Assembly (NCBI RefSeq): GCF_043290135.1
Contig: NC_134705.1
Coordinates: forward strand, 100,380,239 to 100,444,238
Source of the DNA: Rhipicephalus microplus
Taxonomy: Eukaryota > Arthropoda > Arachnida > Ixodida > Ixodidae
Length of the DNA stretch: 64,000 bases
Direction: 5' to 3'
Shown here: piece after piece, positions 50,609 to 60,829 of the stretch
Layout of the letters: every line of letters begins with the position of its first letter
Numbering within the stretch: position 1 is the stretch's first letter
Notes under the pieces: generated by a model
What the model was told of the DNA's origin: nothing
The model's database searches: none
The model's input: only the letters and a program-made list of their open reading frames with translations
Made by a program: the position numbers and the translations under genes

Positions 50609-51506
50609 AATTGTTGAAAAATACTACCCTGTGAACGTTGAGTGCGAAGTGTACTTAACGCATGTCATATTGCGCGTCAGAAGCGAACACGCTGGGCGTC
50701 AAAAGATCCGAACTGCGCCGCAGGTGGTTCGTTTAATGATTCAACAAGTACAAAGCAAACATGCATAAATAATAATCTATATGCACAACAGCATCAACAA
50801 AGTGTAAAGCAGCGCCGGTGCGCGTGTTACCTCATTGACGCATTACGCGTGCCTGTTAAAATTGCAAACTGAATAAGTATGTATTCATGGCACTTAGCAG
50901 TTGTAGTTGCATTAGACATTTAGGGATTGTTTGAAACAGCTGCTTTAAACGCGGGCAGACGTTCGTTTTTATGTGGCATAATTTAGTTGTCCACAGGAAA
51001 GCAAAGCTCGGCTCGCGATGGAGTGGGTGGTGTGAACAGGAGCCGATCATGCTGTCGCTTTCTACTCTTGAAGGCGAAGCTCAAGTGCCCGGCAAGAAGT
51101 TTTCCTTCTACTTCGTCGAGAAACGTGTCAGAATGAAGTTCTATAGCTAGAGTCGTCGTCGCTCACATTTTCAGAGAGGAAGTCAATTGCCAATGCGAAC
51201 AAGGAGGGAGAGACTTAAAACGTGGTTGAACGAAAGAAAATCATGAACAAAAATACTTTTGTCATCACCTATTACGTCTACCACTACACTGTTTATATAT
51301 TACCTCAACCTTGAGCTGAATAAAAGTTTCCCAACATAACTGCAAATACTATATAGCGGCTACAATGTTTCATAAGCCGTGCCGCTGAGCCACTACCGTT
51401 ACCACTAAACGGATATTCTCCGTAACGATATCCAATGGCCAAATAGAGCCTTATATAAAACATGCATTTCCTAAAGCTAGTGCAGCAAACAGCGAACGAA
51501 ACGCAT

Positions 51507-51980
51507 TTACGAGGCCTGATAGATAGCGTATGCTTCGGTGGGACACTTTGTGTGTTTCCAGCGAGGTACATCGAAGGACACGCAGGCTGAGGCAAAAGAG
51601 AGAATTACGTACGCCACAGAGCGATGCAGCAAACGTTCTTCAGAAACGCTGCCCAGCCGGCAACAAGTTTCTTTAGCAAACACCGCCACAAAGCACTTCG
51701 CATCGGCCGTGCATTCCTCGAGAAAACGATCGTTTGTTCGACACACACATTTCTTAATATTTGCACTAGAGTCTACAGACGTTACTTTCAAGGCATGGCA
51801 TAATATACTGCTAGCGCACCGGACGCCGCACTTCGCAACGGGGAAAAGTATTCTCCCGCGGCCGGTTGAAGGTAGTCTTTGCACACATACGTCTTGGCAA
51901 ATGTTTGCGGCCTCAGCGGCGACGCTGAACTCCCTCTTCCGAGCATACACACTGAACCTTCGATATGCCTTCGTGAACAT
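51507..51980 (-). other. Cysteine-rich open frame of uncertain status
   Basis: A 157-codon minus frame with about 16 cysteines, including a cluster (CQDVC, KCGVRC, KCVC, EEC, KC, CC) between about residues 28 and 110. A 154-codon plus frame overlaps it almost completely, so at most one is likely to be real. No known domain, signal peptide or clear splice pair is recognised. It is kept because overlapping long frames in this AT-leaning region are unusual, but it may be chance. Confidence 0.2.
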
Positions 51981-52516
51981 GTGGCGCAGGACTTTCTCCT
52001 AATAGCTGCTCATTACGCCCGCTAGCTCAAGATGGGAGTCTTGCTTCTCCTTTCAGACGCCTTAACGGCAAGGCATTGCTCGTGCTACACAAATGAATCG
52101 GTGCCGGAATATTCGAACCTATAGGTATGTAAAGGGAACGAGGTCGTCCGGCTGGCATCGAATGATATATAGCAACCCGCACAAGCGCGTGCATGGTTAG
52201 TACCTACAATCAGGCTATACTACATTGACAGTATTTACCTTGGCTGTAACAACGGACCATTAGAATTGCTGATGAGCAATGGCTAGCAACATGCGTTCAT
52301 TTCAAACTCGTTCTTTTTGCAGTACTGCATACAAGCTCTTGTTTATCTATTTTCGTGTACCTTTTTGCTTATGTGTCTCATGTGTTTTGGAATGATGCTG
52401 CATTTCTAATGAAGCATTGAAGTACCACTCGACGTGAATGGGCTTTGGAGCACTTGGTCATCAGCGTACTTGATCTAATCGTTCTGTTTATCGTGATGGC
52501 CACTCTCTGCAGACTC

Positions 52517-52766
52517 AGCCCCGCCGCGGTGGCCTAGTGGCTAAGGTACTCGGCTGCTGACCCGCAGGTCGTGGGTTCGAATACTGGCTGCGGCGGCTGC
52601 ATTTCCGATGGAGGCGAAGATGTTGTAGGCCCGTGTGCTCAGATTTGGGTGCACGTTAACGAACCTCAGGTGGTCGAAATTTCCGGAACCCTTCACTATG
52701 GCGTCTCTCATAATCATGGTGGTTTTGGGACCTTCAACCCCCATTATCTATCAATCTATGAATCTA
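52517..52766 (+). repeat. Full Ruka-like SINE with perfect 9-bp target duplication
   Basis: Reference copy in this window. The tRNA-like head has an A-box (GTGGCCTAGTGGCTAAGG) and a B-box (GGGTTCGAATAC), then a body (CCGATGGAGGCGAAGATGTT, GTGCTCAGATTTGGGTGCAC, CCTCAGGTGGTCGAAATTTC) and a tail of ATCTATC/AATCTATG units. TGCAGACTC flanks both sides (52508-52516 and 52767-52775). It would be transcribed by RNA polymerase III from the internal promoter and moved by LINE enzymes. The name Ruka is assigned from memory of the tick SINE described in the literature. Confidence 0.93.
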
Positions 52767-53057
52767 TGCAGACTCGTGCCATCGCAGAGGAGAACTGGCT
52801 GATGCTATACTGACCCTCGGCATGTCCTAAAACGCTGCGCAATTGAAAATAACAGCACATAAAATATGGTGATGATAATGTGTAAAAAGAGCACGTTGTT
52901 AAAAAGGAACAATCAGCATGACATGTAATTTCTTGCTGTATAACTTCACCCACATTCGTTTTTTCGACTGTTTTCCTTATGTATTTTTTTGAAACTGAGG
53001 CGGACAGTGGTGTATAAACTATTTCGCTCTCGTACCCTAAGGAGAGCTGTAGGCAAA

Positions 53058-53213
53058 AAAGAATAGGACTTCAGAAGAAGTATATAATCGTAATGCATAT
53101 ATTTAAAGAAAAGAATCATTAGAAACATCATTTTAAAGAATAGGACTTCAGAAGAAGTATATAATCGTAATGCATATATTTAAAGAAAAGAATCATTAGA
53201 AACATCATTTTAA
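53058..53213. repeat. Perfect 77-bp tandem duplication
   Basis: Two identical 77-bp copies, starting with AAAGAATAGGACTTCAGAAG at 53058 and again at 53135, joined without spacer. No mismatch was seen over the second copy, so the duplication is recent or is an assembly artefact. Confidence 0.95.
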
Positions 53214-53776
53214 TAATTACACATACTGTGAAGCAAGGAACAAATGTTTAATGGTGTAGTGGCCATAGATAAAACATATCACGTTACGTTTAAGCTGAGT
53301 AAAAAATAATGGCCCATTTTGTTTGTTGTAAAACAGTGAATGGTTCTTGCTTTAAAAAAACGCAAGGATAACATAGGCTTGGTGTTGCACGAGAGCACCA
53401 CTAAAATCAGAAGAATTACTAAAACAGTCTTTTACAATAGCAGAAAATAAGGGACTAACATTTTATTTCTTCTCAAACAATGAGCGCATGTAAGTAGAAC
53501 TAACAAAAATGAATGAAACATGCTGATTAGAAATGCGAATTTGTTCATAATAAGGCGAAATAATTAGATACTTCACCGAACATGAAGAGCGTTTTCTGAT
53601 GGCGTCAACAAAGATTGATGCGAAAAATTATCACCTTGTGATCAGGTCATCATATGAAGCCTTGAGGCCCCCGAAGTCACGTAGGAAAGGGCAGTTTTTC
53701 AGGAATATGAATGCAATTGAAAAGAACAGGTTGCTCAGCCTGTCATTTTATGTATCAGGTCCTTAAAATAAATTGG

Positions 53777-53935
53777 TTTGATTGATTGATTGATTGATTG
53801 GTGGGGTTTAACGCCTCAAAAGCACCTTATGATTATGAGGGACGCCGTGGTGGAGGGCTCCGGAAATTCCGACCAGCTGGGGTTCTTTAACATGTACCAA
53901 AATATGAGCACGCGGGCATACAGGTCATTTAAAAT
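53777..53935 (-). repeat. Ruka-like SINE, 5'-truncated
   Basis: Starts on plus with a (TTGA)n tail, then GGGGTTTAACGCCTCAAAAG, GGACGCCGTGGTGGAGGGCT and GGGGTTCTTTAACATGTACC. The tRNA-like head is missing. Confidence 0.85.
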
Positions 53936-53939
53936 AGAG

Positions 53940-55655
53940 TCGCTTAGCTCGAACAAGTAAGGGAAGTGCTCTCCTTGTACTCTTTTTCATTATCAGTTCG
54001 CACAAAATGGCTGTGCTTTTTATAGGCCCTTTCATTCTTTACAAACACCGACCCTTGATGACATCCCGTTTCGTCCACTGATGTGCCCTAATAGCATCGG
54101 TGAGCCAGAAGAGCTTTAAAAAAAAAAAAACCCGCTCAATTTCTACACTTCACTTCCCTTATTCGGCAAAATACATTCAAACGCAAGTTCTTTTGAGCTA
54201 CATAAAAATGATAAAAGAATCCTTTGAAGTTCACGCATGTTCCTTTTATCTGAAAAACTAAAGAGAGACTTTCCTTGCCCTTGAAAAATACTTGAGGAAT
54301 TGCTTCCGGTATCGAAGCTAGGAGTTGGTAATTGAAGTGATCGGAAGTTTTTTTTGGGGTACAACGCTTGCAACCTTGAAAACGTCTATATAGTAAACTC
54401 ACACCAATGCAATCGGCTGAGCTGAAAAAGAAGACGACGATCACTTTAGCCTTCGAATCAACTTAAACAAACGCACAACGGACGATGTGGTTTTTTTTTT
54501 CACTGCATCCACGTGGTGTAAAGACCACTCCTGGAAAAGAGAAAAGTCAGAGTACGTGGTACACAATTCGAGAGAGAGAAACCTGCGGCCGCCTCGTGAG
54601 TGCTCGTCGCAACGAACATCACGTTTTTTCCTCCACGCGCGCTCGCGCTAATGTTGCCTCGAGGTAATGTGGACCAAAACGAGCCGCAGCAAGCTGCTCA
54701 GTGTACATGGATGCATGGTGGCACCAAAGAAGCCCATTAGGAAGGCCCTCTCAACCTTTTTTGCGGGTTCCACCCACACTGTAAGAGAGGTTAGGTATGT
54801 TTAAAACAAATGTTCTACGATTAGGAGTACGACGTACTCTGAAGAGCGTACATCATACCATAGAGTACGATGTACTGTATGGGAGAGATTTGAGCTGTCC
54901 CGGAACCGTCGACCTTCTCAAAATGTGTCGCATTTTGTTTTGTTTTTTTTTTGGGGGGGGGGGAGAGAAACCAGACGTGATAGGCGCCTTATCGATGCAT
55001 GTAGACCATCACAAATGAACTGCTTTTTACCTGTACAAGCTACCCATAGAGTTGTCGGAGCAGAAACTTGTAACACTTATATTTCGCTAGTACCTTTTCG
55101 TACGGCAAGCCACATTGACTAGTTATATATCTAGCGTCAGGATAGGCGGACGCCGCCTCTTGCCAAAGATTTTAAGGTCGGAGTCTTCTGTAAGCGCATG
55201 TGCACCTGAGAAGCTAAGTAACATATATGTTTTATCATGAGCAATATAATTTCGAATGCACAAGTGTGTGGCAAATAGATTCAAAACCGAGATTGCAGGG
55301 CACACGTAGCGTGATGCGAAAAACCTAAACGAAAGTATTGGTGGTCATTAGCTGACTGTTGCCGATCCCGCTTCGCTACCATTGCTGCGACAGCGCAGTT
55401 GACTGTGGGCCACCGGCGGCTCTAAAATAAAACGCTAAAACATAAAAGATAAAGCAGATAAAAAGGCTTATCAGAATTTTCAGCCAAAATCAATATAATA
55501 CAAAAATGGCCTTTGCCTCACCGCAGGCTTCGTCATAGCCGATATATCAGAACCTGAGTAAGCCTGATGGGTCATTGGGTGTGACTGTGTGCATAGATGT
55601 GAATTGATATCACATGAAGCGGTCACTAACACGCATTAGGTGCCGTTTTGCAGTA
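53940..55655. other. Non-coding stretch
   Basis: Flank of the intact gypsy element. A T run followed by 11 G (54942-54963) is present. Two related GAGTACGA[C/T]GTACT motifs lie near 54826 and 54861. No gene is supported. Confidence 0.4.
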
Positions 55656-55658
55656 ACA

Positions 55659-55662
55659 ATAT
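55659..55662. repeat. ATAT target-site duplication (left)
   Basis: ATAT immediately before the 5' LTR; the partner is at 60995-60998. A 5-bp reading (ATATT) is possible if the LTR is taken to start one base later. Confidence 0.75.
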
Positions 55663-55826
55663 TGTCAAGTGCTTGCCCAAGAAAGACGATGACAGTTGTG
55701 CATGTGCCACGAAGGACTACGAATGGACGAAGAAGAAGAACTCGCTTGCGCGTTCTAATTAAAAAGATCTACCTGCTTCTGGTGTCTCAGTCTCTACGGC
55801 AATACCTCTGTTTTGACGTCGTGACA
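55663..55826 (+). repeat. 5' LTR of intact gypsy element
   Basis: A 164-bp direct repeat of 60830-60994 with canonical TG...CA ends. An AT-rich CTAATTAAAAAGATC lies mid-LTR; no clear AATAAA is present. Confidence 0.95.
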
Positions 55827-55827
55827 C

Positions 55828-55845
55828 TGGTGGACGTGCTGGGTA
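55828..55845 (+). promoter_or_regulatory. Primer-binding-site candidate, intact gypsy
   Basis: TGGTGGACGTGCTGGGTA begins one base after the 5' LTR, where a tRNA 3' end would prime minus-strand synthesis. The same motif with two changes occurs in the decayed element. The tRNA is unknown. Confidence 0.65.
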
Positions 55846-55852
55846 CAACCGG

Positions 55853-57190
55853 ATGCAGGACAGTCTTGCTCGGAGCCGTTCATCTAGTCCAGAGACCCAG
55901 CCCCTCGTCACGACTCCGGTGCACCGATTCAGTCGGCGCCTACTAGGCCTAAGTCCGGAGTCCGTACCTGTTCCGCCTCTAACCAGCATGGCAGCTCCTA
56001 CCACATCCACGGCTACCCTTCCATCACAGACCACACTTCCCTTCCAGGTGACTCTTGAACATCCTCGCGTTCCTGAAGTTTTTCATGGAGAAGAGTACGA
56101 GGATGTCGAGGACTGGCTCGAACAGTTCGAACGGGTCGCTGTATCTAACCACTGGAACGAACAGCACAAACTTGGCCGTGCATATTTCGCCCTGGAAGAC
56201 AGCGCTCGCACGTGGTACGAGAACCACGAGGCTACTTTCCAATCTTGGGAAGATTTCCGCCGAAAGCTCCTCGCCACATTTTTGAACACGGACCGACGGG
56301 ATCGCGCACAGCAACTGATTGAGGCTCGCGCACAAAAACCCAACGAAACAGCCGTTATGTACGCAAAGGGTATGATCCGTCTGTTTCGACGAGCTGACCC
56401 TGACATGCCCGAGGTGAAGAAAGTGCGACACCTAATGCAGGGTGTCAAAGAACCAGTGTTTGCGGGCCTCGTACGAAATCCACCTACAACAGTAGATGAA
56501 TTCATAAGAGAGGCGACTGTCATCGAGCGCGCACTGCGACAACGATACCGACACTTTGACCGCCTGCCGAACCACACGGCAGTAAGTGCTGCAGCTCAGA
56601 ACACTGCCGTGTGTGAAAGTTCCCTGCGACAAATGATTAGGAAAATACTGCGTGAGGAACTTCGGGCCCTCTGCGTCCCTCCTACCCAACCGCCCGTCGC
56701 ATCTGTTGCCGAAATCGTCCGCCAGGAGTTGAGGCAAGCCGTTACACCACCGGCGCCAAGTCCTGAGCCACATCCAGTGAGCTACGCTGATGTGGTCCGT
56801 CGTCCTCCACCGTCATTTGTGGCGACATCCTTCCAGCCACGACCCACGGCCGTACCTTGGTGGCAGCGGGATTCCATGAGACGACCACCAGTTCACCGAA
56901 CTGACTTGTGGCGCATGGCCGACCGTCGACCTATTTGCTTCCGCTGCGGAGAACCAGGTCACATTGCTCGCTATTGCCGTCATAGCGATTCTGGCTTCGG
57001 GAACTTTTCTCGTCCCGCTTCTTTCCGCTCTGAAGACCGTCGTGCCCACGATGCCGATCAACTGTCGACTGGCCAAGCAACTACACCGCGTCGCTGGCGA
57101 TCTCCATCTCCTGCGCGTCACCGTGACTTCCCTGAGAGCTACGCGGACGTCACCAGAGGCCGTTCGCCTAGCCCGCGCCGGGGAAACTAA
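55853..57190 (+). CDS. gag: Ty3/gypsy Gag
   Basis: A 445-aa structural polyprotein that would assemble the virus-like particle and package RNA. The start is the first ATG after the primer site. Residues about 77-150 hold the capsid-type block (VPEVFHGEEYEDVEDWLEQF, WNEQHKLGRAYFALEDSART, SWEDFRRKLLATF), and about 195-240 a second helical block (KVRHLMQGVKEPVFAGLVRN). Residues about 362-375 are a CX2CX4HX4C zinc knuckle (CFRCGEPGHIARYC). The C-terminus is basic and Ser/Pro-rich (RSPSPARHRDF, RSPSPRRGN). Length and layout fit arthropod Ty3/gypsy Gag. The last codons before TAA form a GGGAAAC slippery heptamer, so part of translation probably shifts into pol. Confidence 0.95.
   Translation: MQDSLARSRSSSPETQPLVTTPVHRFSRRLLGLSPESVPVPPLTSMAAPTTSTATLPSQTTLPFQVTLEHPRVPEVFHGEEYEDVEDWLEQFERVAVSNHWNEQHKLGRAYFALEDSARTWYENHEATFQSWEDFRRKLLATFLNTDRRDRAQQLIEARAQKPNETAVMYAKGMIRLFRRADPDMPEVKKVRHLMQGVKEPVFAGLVRNPPTTVDEFIREATVIERALRQRYRHFDRLPNHTAVSAAAQNTAVCESSLRQMIRKILREELRALCVPPTQPPVASVAEIVRQELRQAVTPPAPSPEPHPVSYADVVRRPPPSFVATSFQPRPTAVPWWQRDSMRRPPVHRTDLWRMADRRPICFRCGEPGHIARYCRHSDSGFGNFSRPASFRSEDRRAHDADQLSTGQATTPRRWRSPSPARHRDFPESYADVTRGRSPSPRRGN
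57181..57187 (+). promoter_or_regulatory. -1 ribosomal frameshift slippery site GGGAAAC
   Basis: In the gag frame the codons are GGA AAC TAA preceded by G, which is the canonical X-XXY-YYZ heptamer G-GGA-AAC directly before the stop at 57188-57190. The -1 frame is open from the shift into pol. A short stem GGCA-AGGT-TGCC (57208-57219) is about 20 nt downstream, a weak candidate for the stimulatory structure. Confidence 0.8.
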
Positions 57191-57264
57191 CTGCTGCGAC
57201 CTCCGGGGGCAAGGTTGCCAATCGTCGAGACACTGAAAAGTTCCCCCTATCATCGCAAGAAGGT

Positions 57265-60200
57265 ATGACGACAACCACGACGAATACGACGACGAATACT
57301 AATGCCGGTGAAGTTGTACGTGCTGATCTTGGCGTTTTCATTGACGGACATTACGTTACAGCACTGGTCGACACTGGCGCCGACTTCTCAATCATGCGAC
57401 AAGAACTCGCCGACCGCCTTAGAAAGGTAAAGACACCGTGGACAGGGCCACACATAAGGAGTGCTGGTGGTCAGCTGATGATTCCCACGGGTAAATGCAC
57501 CGCTCGACTACGCATTGGGGATTCTAGCTTCGTGGCCACTTTCGTCCTGTTGCCAGACTGCTGTAAAGAGCTAATTTTGGGCATGGATTTTCTTCGAGAT
57601 CATGGCGCTATTATCAACATCCCTCAACGTATAGTCACGTTTTGCACACATCCGTATGTCGACGACAGCAGCGACGAACTACGCGGCAGTTTGCGAATAG
57701 CCGACGATGTGACGCTCCCACCGAGATCCTGCTGCCTTGTGTCTGTGTCCAGTGGGTGGCCTTCCTATAAGGATATGATAGTGGAGCACATAGTCGCTCT
57801 TTTGCTCACTCAAGGCATTTCCATCGCGAGAGGCATCCTAACGCTTACTGGTGGACAGGCAGAAGTGCTCCTTACAAACTTCAGCAACGAGCGCCGTCAA
57901 ATCCAGAAGGGTACCGCAATTGCCTACTTCGACGATATAGACCAAGCCGCGGATTGCTGTGCTTTGCAACCAGATGACGCGAAAGTCCCTGCCTCGACAA
58001 CTTTGTCGGTGGACATCTGCTCCACGCTACCGTCCTCTGATAGGAAGCGTCTGCTTGCACTTATACGCCAATTCGAAGACTGCTTTTCGCGTACGTCAAA
58101 GGTCCAGCGGACACTATTGACCAAGCACCGCATCATCACCGAAGACAACGCGCGACCGATTCGGCAGAACCCCTACCGTGTGGCTCCGAAAGAACGCGAG
58201 GAGATTCAGAAGCAAGTACAAAAGATGCTCGTGGATGACGTCATACAACCTTCGAAAAGTCCTTGGGCGTCCCCCGTGGTTTTGGTCAAGAAAAAAGACG
58301 GCAGCTTGCGTTTCTGTATTGATTATCGCAAGTTGAACCAAGTCACGAAGAAAGACGTCTATCCATTGCCTCGCATAGACGATTCACTCGATCGGCTGCA
58401 TCATGCGCGCTATTTCTCTTCAATGGACCTCCGAAGCGGCTACTGGCAGATAGAAGTCGACGAGAGAGATCGTGAAAAAACGGCCTTTGTGACGCCTGAT
58501 GGCCTTTATGAATTTAAGGTGCTTCCTTTTGGGTTGTGCTCGGCGCCAGCCACTTTTCAGCGTCTCATGGACACCGTACTATCGGGCCTGAAGTGGCAAA
58601 CATGCTTGGTCTATCTGGACGATGTTGTTGTATTCTCAGCATCATTCGAGGAACATCTCAGCCGTCTATCCACCGTACTCCAAGCCATACGCTCGGCCGG
58701 CCTGACTTTAAAACCAGAAAAATGTCATTTTGGTTTCAACGAACTCAGCTTCCTAGGCCTCGTCGTCAGTCACGAGGGTGTTCGACCTGACCCGGCCAAA
58801 ATAGACGCCGTTGCGCAATTTCCTGCACCCCGTGACAAAAAGGCTGTGAGACGCTTCTTGGGGTTGTGCGCCTATTACCAGCGATTTATCGAGGACTTTT
58901 CGTCTATTGCGGCGCCATTGACACGACTCACACGTGAGGACGTCCCCTTCTTTTGGGGTGAACAGGAGCAAATGGCATTCAATGAGCTGCGACAACGCTT
59001 GCAAACACCTCCAGTCCTTGCGCACTTCGACCAGGACGCCCCTACAGTACTTCACACTGACGCCAGCAATGTAGGTCTAGGTGACGTTCTGGTGCAGTGG
59101 CAAGACGGCTGTGAAAGAGTAATAGCCTACGCCAGCAGAACTCTCTCTCGCACGGAGAACTACTCGACCACCGAGAAGGAGTGTCTCGCCGTGGTGTGGG
59201 CAGTCATCAAATTTCGTCCGTATTTGTACGGCCGCTCCTTCAAGGTTGTTAGCGACCATCACTCTTTGTGCTGGCTCACCAACCTTAAAGATCCATCTGG
59301 TCGTTTGGCGCGCTGGAGCCTAAGACTTCAAGAGTTTGAAATGACCATCGTCTACAAATCTGGGAAGAGGCACACCGACGCCGACTGTCTCTCACGGTCG
59401 CCAGTGGAAACTGTCGCTCCTGATGACGAAAACATCGACGCGGCATTCTTGGGAGTTGTCAACACAGCCACTATTGCACGAGAGCAGCGCAGTGACCCTC
59501 AGCTGTTACCACTCATTGAATATTTAGAAGGACGACGTAAAGACGTGCCGCGGTTATTTGCTAGAGGACTGCCATCTTTTTGCTTGCGAAACGATGTTCT
59601 CTATAAGAAAAACTTCTCACCAACTGGTAACCCGCACTTGCTCGTCGTGCCTGCCTCTGTTCGAAAAGAAATTATGGAAGCGTGCCATGATGAAGCAACT
59701 TCTGGTCATCTAGGCTACACCCGAACATTGTGCCGACTACGATGCGAGTACTACTGGCCAAAGTTACCTGCGGCGGCTAACCATCACGTGCGAACGTGCA
59801 CCGACTGCCAAAGACGCAAAGCACCTCCCAGCAAGCCAGCCGGTCTTTTACATCCAGTCGAAGCACCAGAAAAGCCGTTCACCCAGATTGGAATCGATTT
59901 CCTGGGTCCCTTTCCAACTTCCACAACAGGGAACAGATGGATTATTGTGGTCACTGATTACCTGTCCCGTTATGCAGAGACTAAAGCTATGCAGCGTGGC
60001 ACAGCAGCAGAAGCCGCTCAGTTTTTCATCGAAAACATCGTCCTTCGGCATGGCGCTCCGACAACAGTGATCACAGATAGAGGACCTGCCTTCACCGCAG
60101 AGCTTTTGGAGTGGGTTCTCAGACTCAGCGGTACAGCTCACCGGAGAACAACTGCATACCATCCGCAGACAAACGGACTGACGGAGCGCCTCAATAGGAC

Positions 60201-60732
60201 CCTCACAGACATGATCAGTATGTACGTTGACACAGAACATAAAAACTGGGATCAGATATTGCCGTACGTGACCTTTGCTTATAACACCGCTCGACAAGAA
60301 ACCACTGGAATGACACCGTTCAGTCTGATCTATGGTCGCGAAGTCACGACAACATTGGACGCCATGTTGCCACATGAGTGTGACGACATCCATGTAGACG
60401 CCGAAGAATTCACTCAGCGTGCCGAAGAAGCCAGACAGCTCGCGCGCGTGCGCATCTGTCATCAGCAGCATCAAGATGCACAACGCTACGACAACCGACA
60501 CAAGTTTGTTAGCTACTCACCAGGCGACAAAGTGTGGGTCTGGATTCCGATACGTCGACGTGGACTGTCTGAGAAACTGCTAAGACGGTACTTTGGTCCA
60601 TACAGCGTCACGCGACGCTTAAACGACGTGAACTACGAAGTTGTTCCCGACACTAATTGTAGTTCTAAGCCCCAAAAGCGTTTGCCCGAAGTCGTGCACG
60701 TCGTGCGTATGAAACCATATTTATCGAGTTAA
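57265..60732 (+). CDS. pol: Ty3/gypsy Pol polyprotein (PR-RT-RH-IN)
   Basis: A 1155-aa frame from the first ATG; the frame is open upstream to the GGGAAAC shift, giving 26 more codons (57187-57264) in a Gag-Pol fusion. Domains in order: aspartic protease (LVDTGADFS, residues about 34-42; second block LILGMDFL about 109); reverse transcriptase (PSKSPWASPVVLVKKKDGSL, LPFGLCSAPATFQRLMD, catalytic YLDDVVVF about 449); RNase H (LHTDASNVGLGDVL about 595); integrase with an HHCC zinc region (HDEATSGHLG, HHVRTCTDCQ, about 810-850), a DDE core (VVTDYLSRY, ITDRGPAFTAELL, HPQTNGLTERLN), and a GPY-type C-terminus (LLRRYFGPYSVTRRL). All catalytic acidic residues are present. No env follows. It would perform processing, cDNA synthesis and integration. 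Confidence 0.96.
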   Translation: MTTTTTNTTTNTNAGEVVRADLGVFIDGHYVTALVDTGADFSIMRQELADRLRKVKTPWTGPHIRSAGGQLMIPTGKCTARLRIGDSSFVATFVLLPDCCKELILGMDFLRDHGAIINIPQRIVTFCTHPYVDDSSDELRGSLRIADDVTLPPRSCCLVSVSSGWPSYKDMIVEHIVALLLTQGISIARGILTLTGGQAEVLLTNFSNERRQIQKGTAIAYFDDIDQAADCCALQPDDAKVPASTTLSVDICSTLPSSDRKRLLALIRQFEDCFSRTSKVQRTLLTKHRIITEDNARPIRQNPYRVAPKEREEIQKQVQKMLVDDVIQPSKSPWASPVVLVKKKDGSLRFCIDYRKLNQVTKKDVYPLPRIDDSLDRLHHARYFSSMDLRSGYWQIEVDERDREKTAFVTPDGLYEFKVLPFGLCSAPATFQRLMDTVLSGLKWQTCLVYLDDVVVFSASFEEHLSRLSTVLQAIRSAGLTLKPEKCHFGFNELSFLGLVVSHEGVRPDPAKIDAVAQFPAPRDKKAVRRFLGLCAYYQRFIEDFSSIAAPLTRLTREDVPFFWGEQEQMAFNELRQRLQTPPVLAHFDQDAPTVLHTDASNVGLGDVLVQWQDGCERVIAYASRTLSRTENYSTTEKECLAVVWAVIKFRPYLYGRSFKVVSDHHSLCWLTNLKDPSGRLARWSLRLQEFEMTIVYKSGKRHTDADCLSRSPVETVAPDDENIDAAFLGVVNTATIAREQRSDPQLLPLIEYLEGRRKDVPRLFARGLPSFCLRNDVLYKKNFSPTGNPHLLVVPASVRKEIMEACHDEATSGHLGYTRTLCRLRCEYYWPKLPAAANHHVRTCTDCQRRKAPPSKPAGLLHPVEAPEKPFTQIGIDFLGPFPTSTTGNRWIIVVTDYLSRYAETKAMQRGTAAEAAQFFIENIVLRHGAPTTVITDRGPAFTAELLEWVLRLSGTAHRRTTAYHPQTNGLTERLNRTLTDMISMYVDTEHKNWDQILPYVTFAYNTARQETTGMTPFSLIYGREVTTTLDAMLPHECDDIHVDAEEFTQRAEEARQLARVRICHQQHQDAQRYDNRHKFVSYSPGDKVWVWIPIRRRGLSEKLLRRYFGPYSVTRRLNDVNYEVVPDTNCSSKPQKRLPEVVHVVRMKPYLSS

Positions 60733-60816
60733 TTAGCTCCCGGTTACCGTTTTCGTACGACCACTTCATACGCCTGGTAGAGCACCTAAGTTGCGCATCG
60801 GGACGATGCTTCTTTC

Positions 60817-60829
60817 GGAGGGAGGCAAA
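60817..60829 (+). promoter_or_regulatory. Polypurine tract of intact gypsy element
   Basis: GGAGGGAGGCAAA sits directly 5' of the 3' LTR, interrupted by one C. This is the expected plus-strand primer. Confidence 0.8.

Larger units (their letters stand above)
48445..52507. other. Mostly non-coding stretch
   Basis: No gene is securely supported. A pyrimidine-rich section at 48830-49000 may be a LINE 3' end. Overlapping opposite frames occur at 51507-52002 (separate entry). Confidence 0.4.

Noticed and set aside
56083..57274. Long antisense frames over gag
   Set aside because: Shadows of the strongly coding GC-richer gag sequence; no independent motif.
59848..60501. 217-codon minus frame over integrase
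   Set aside because: Antisense shadow of the integrase coding region.
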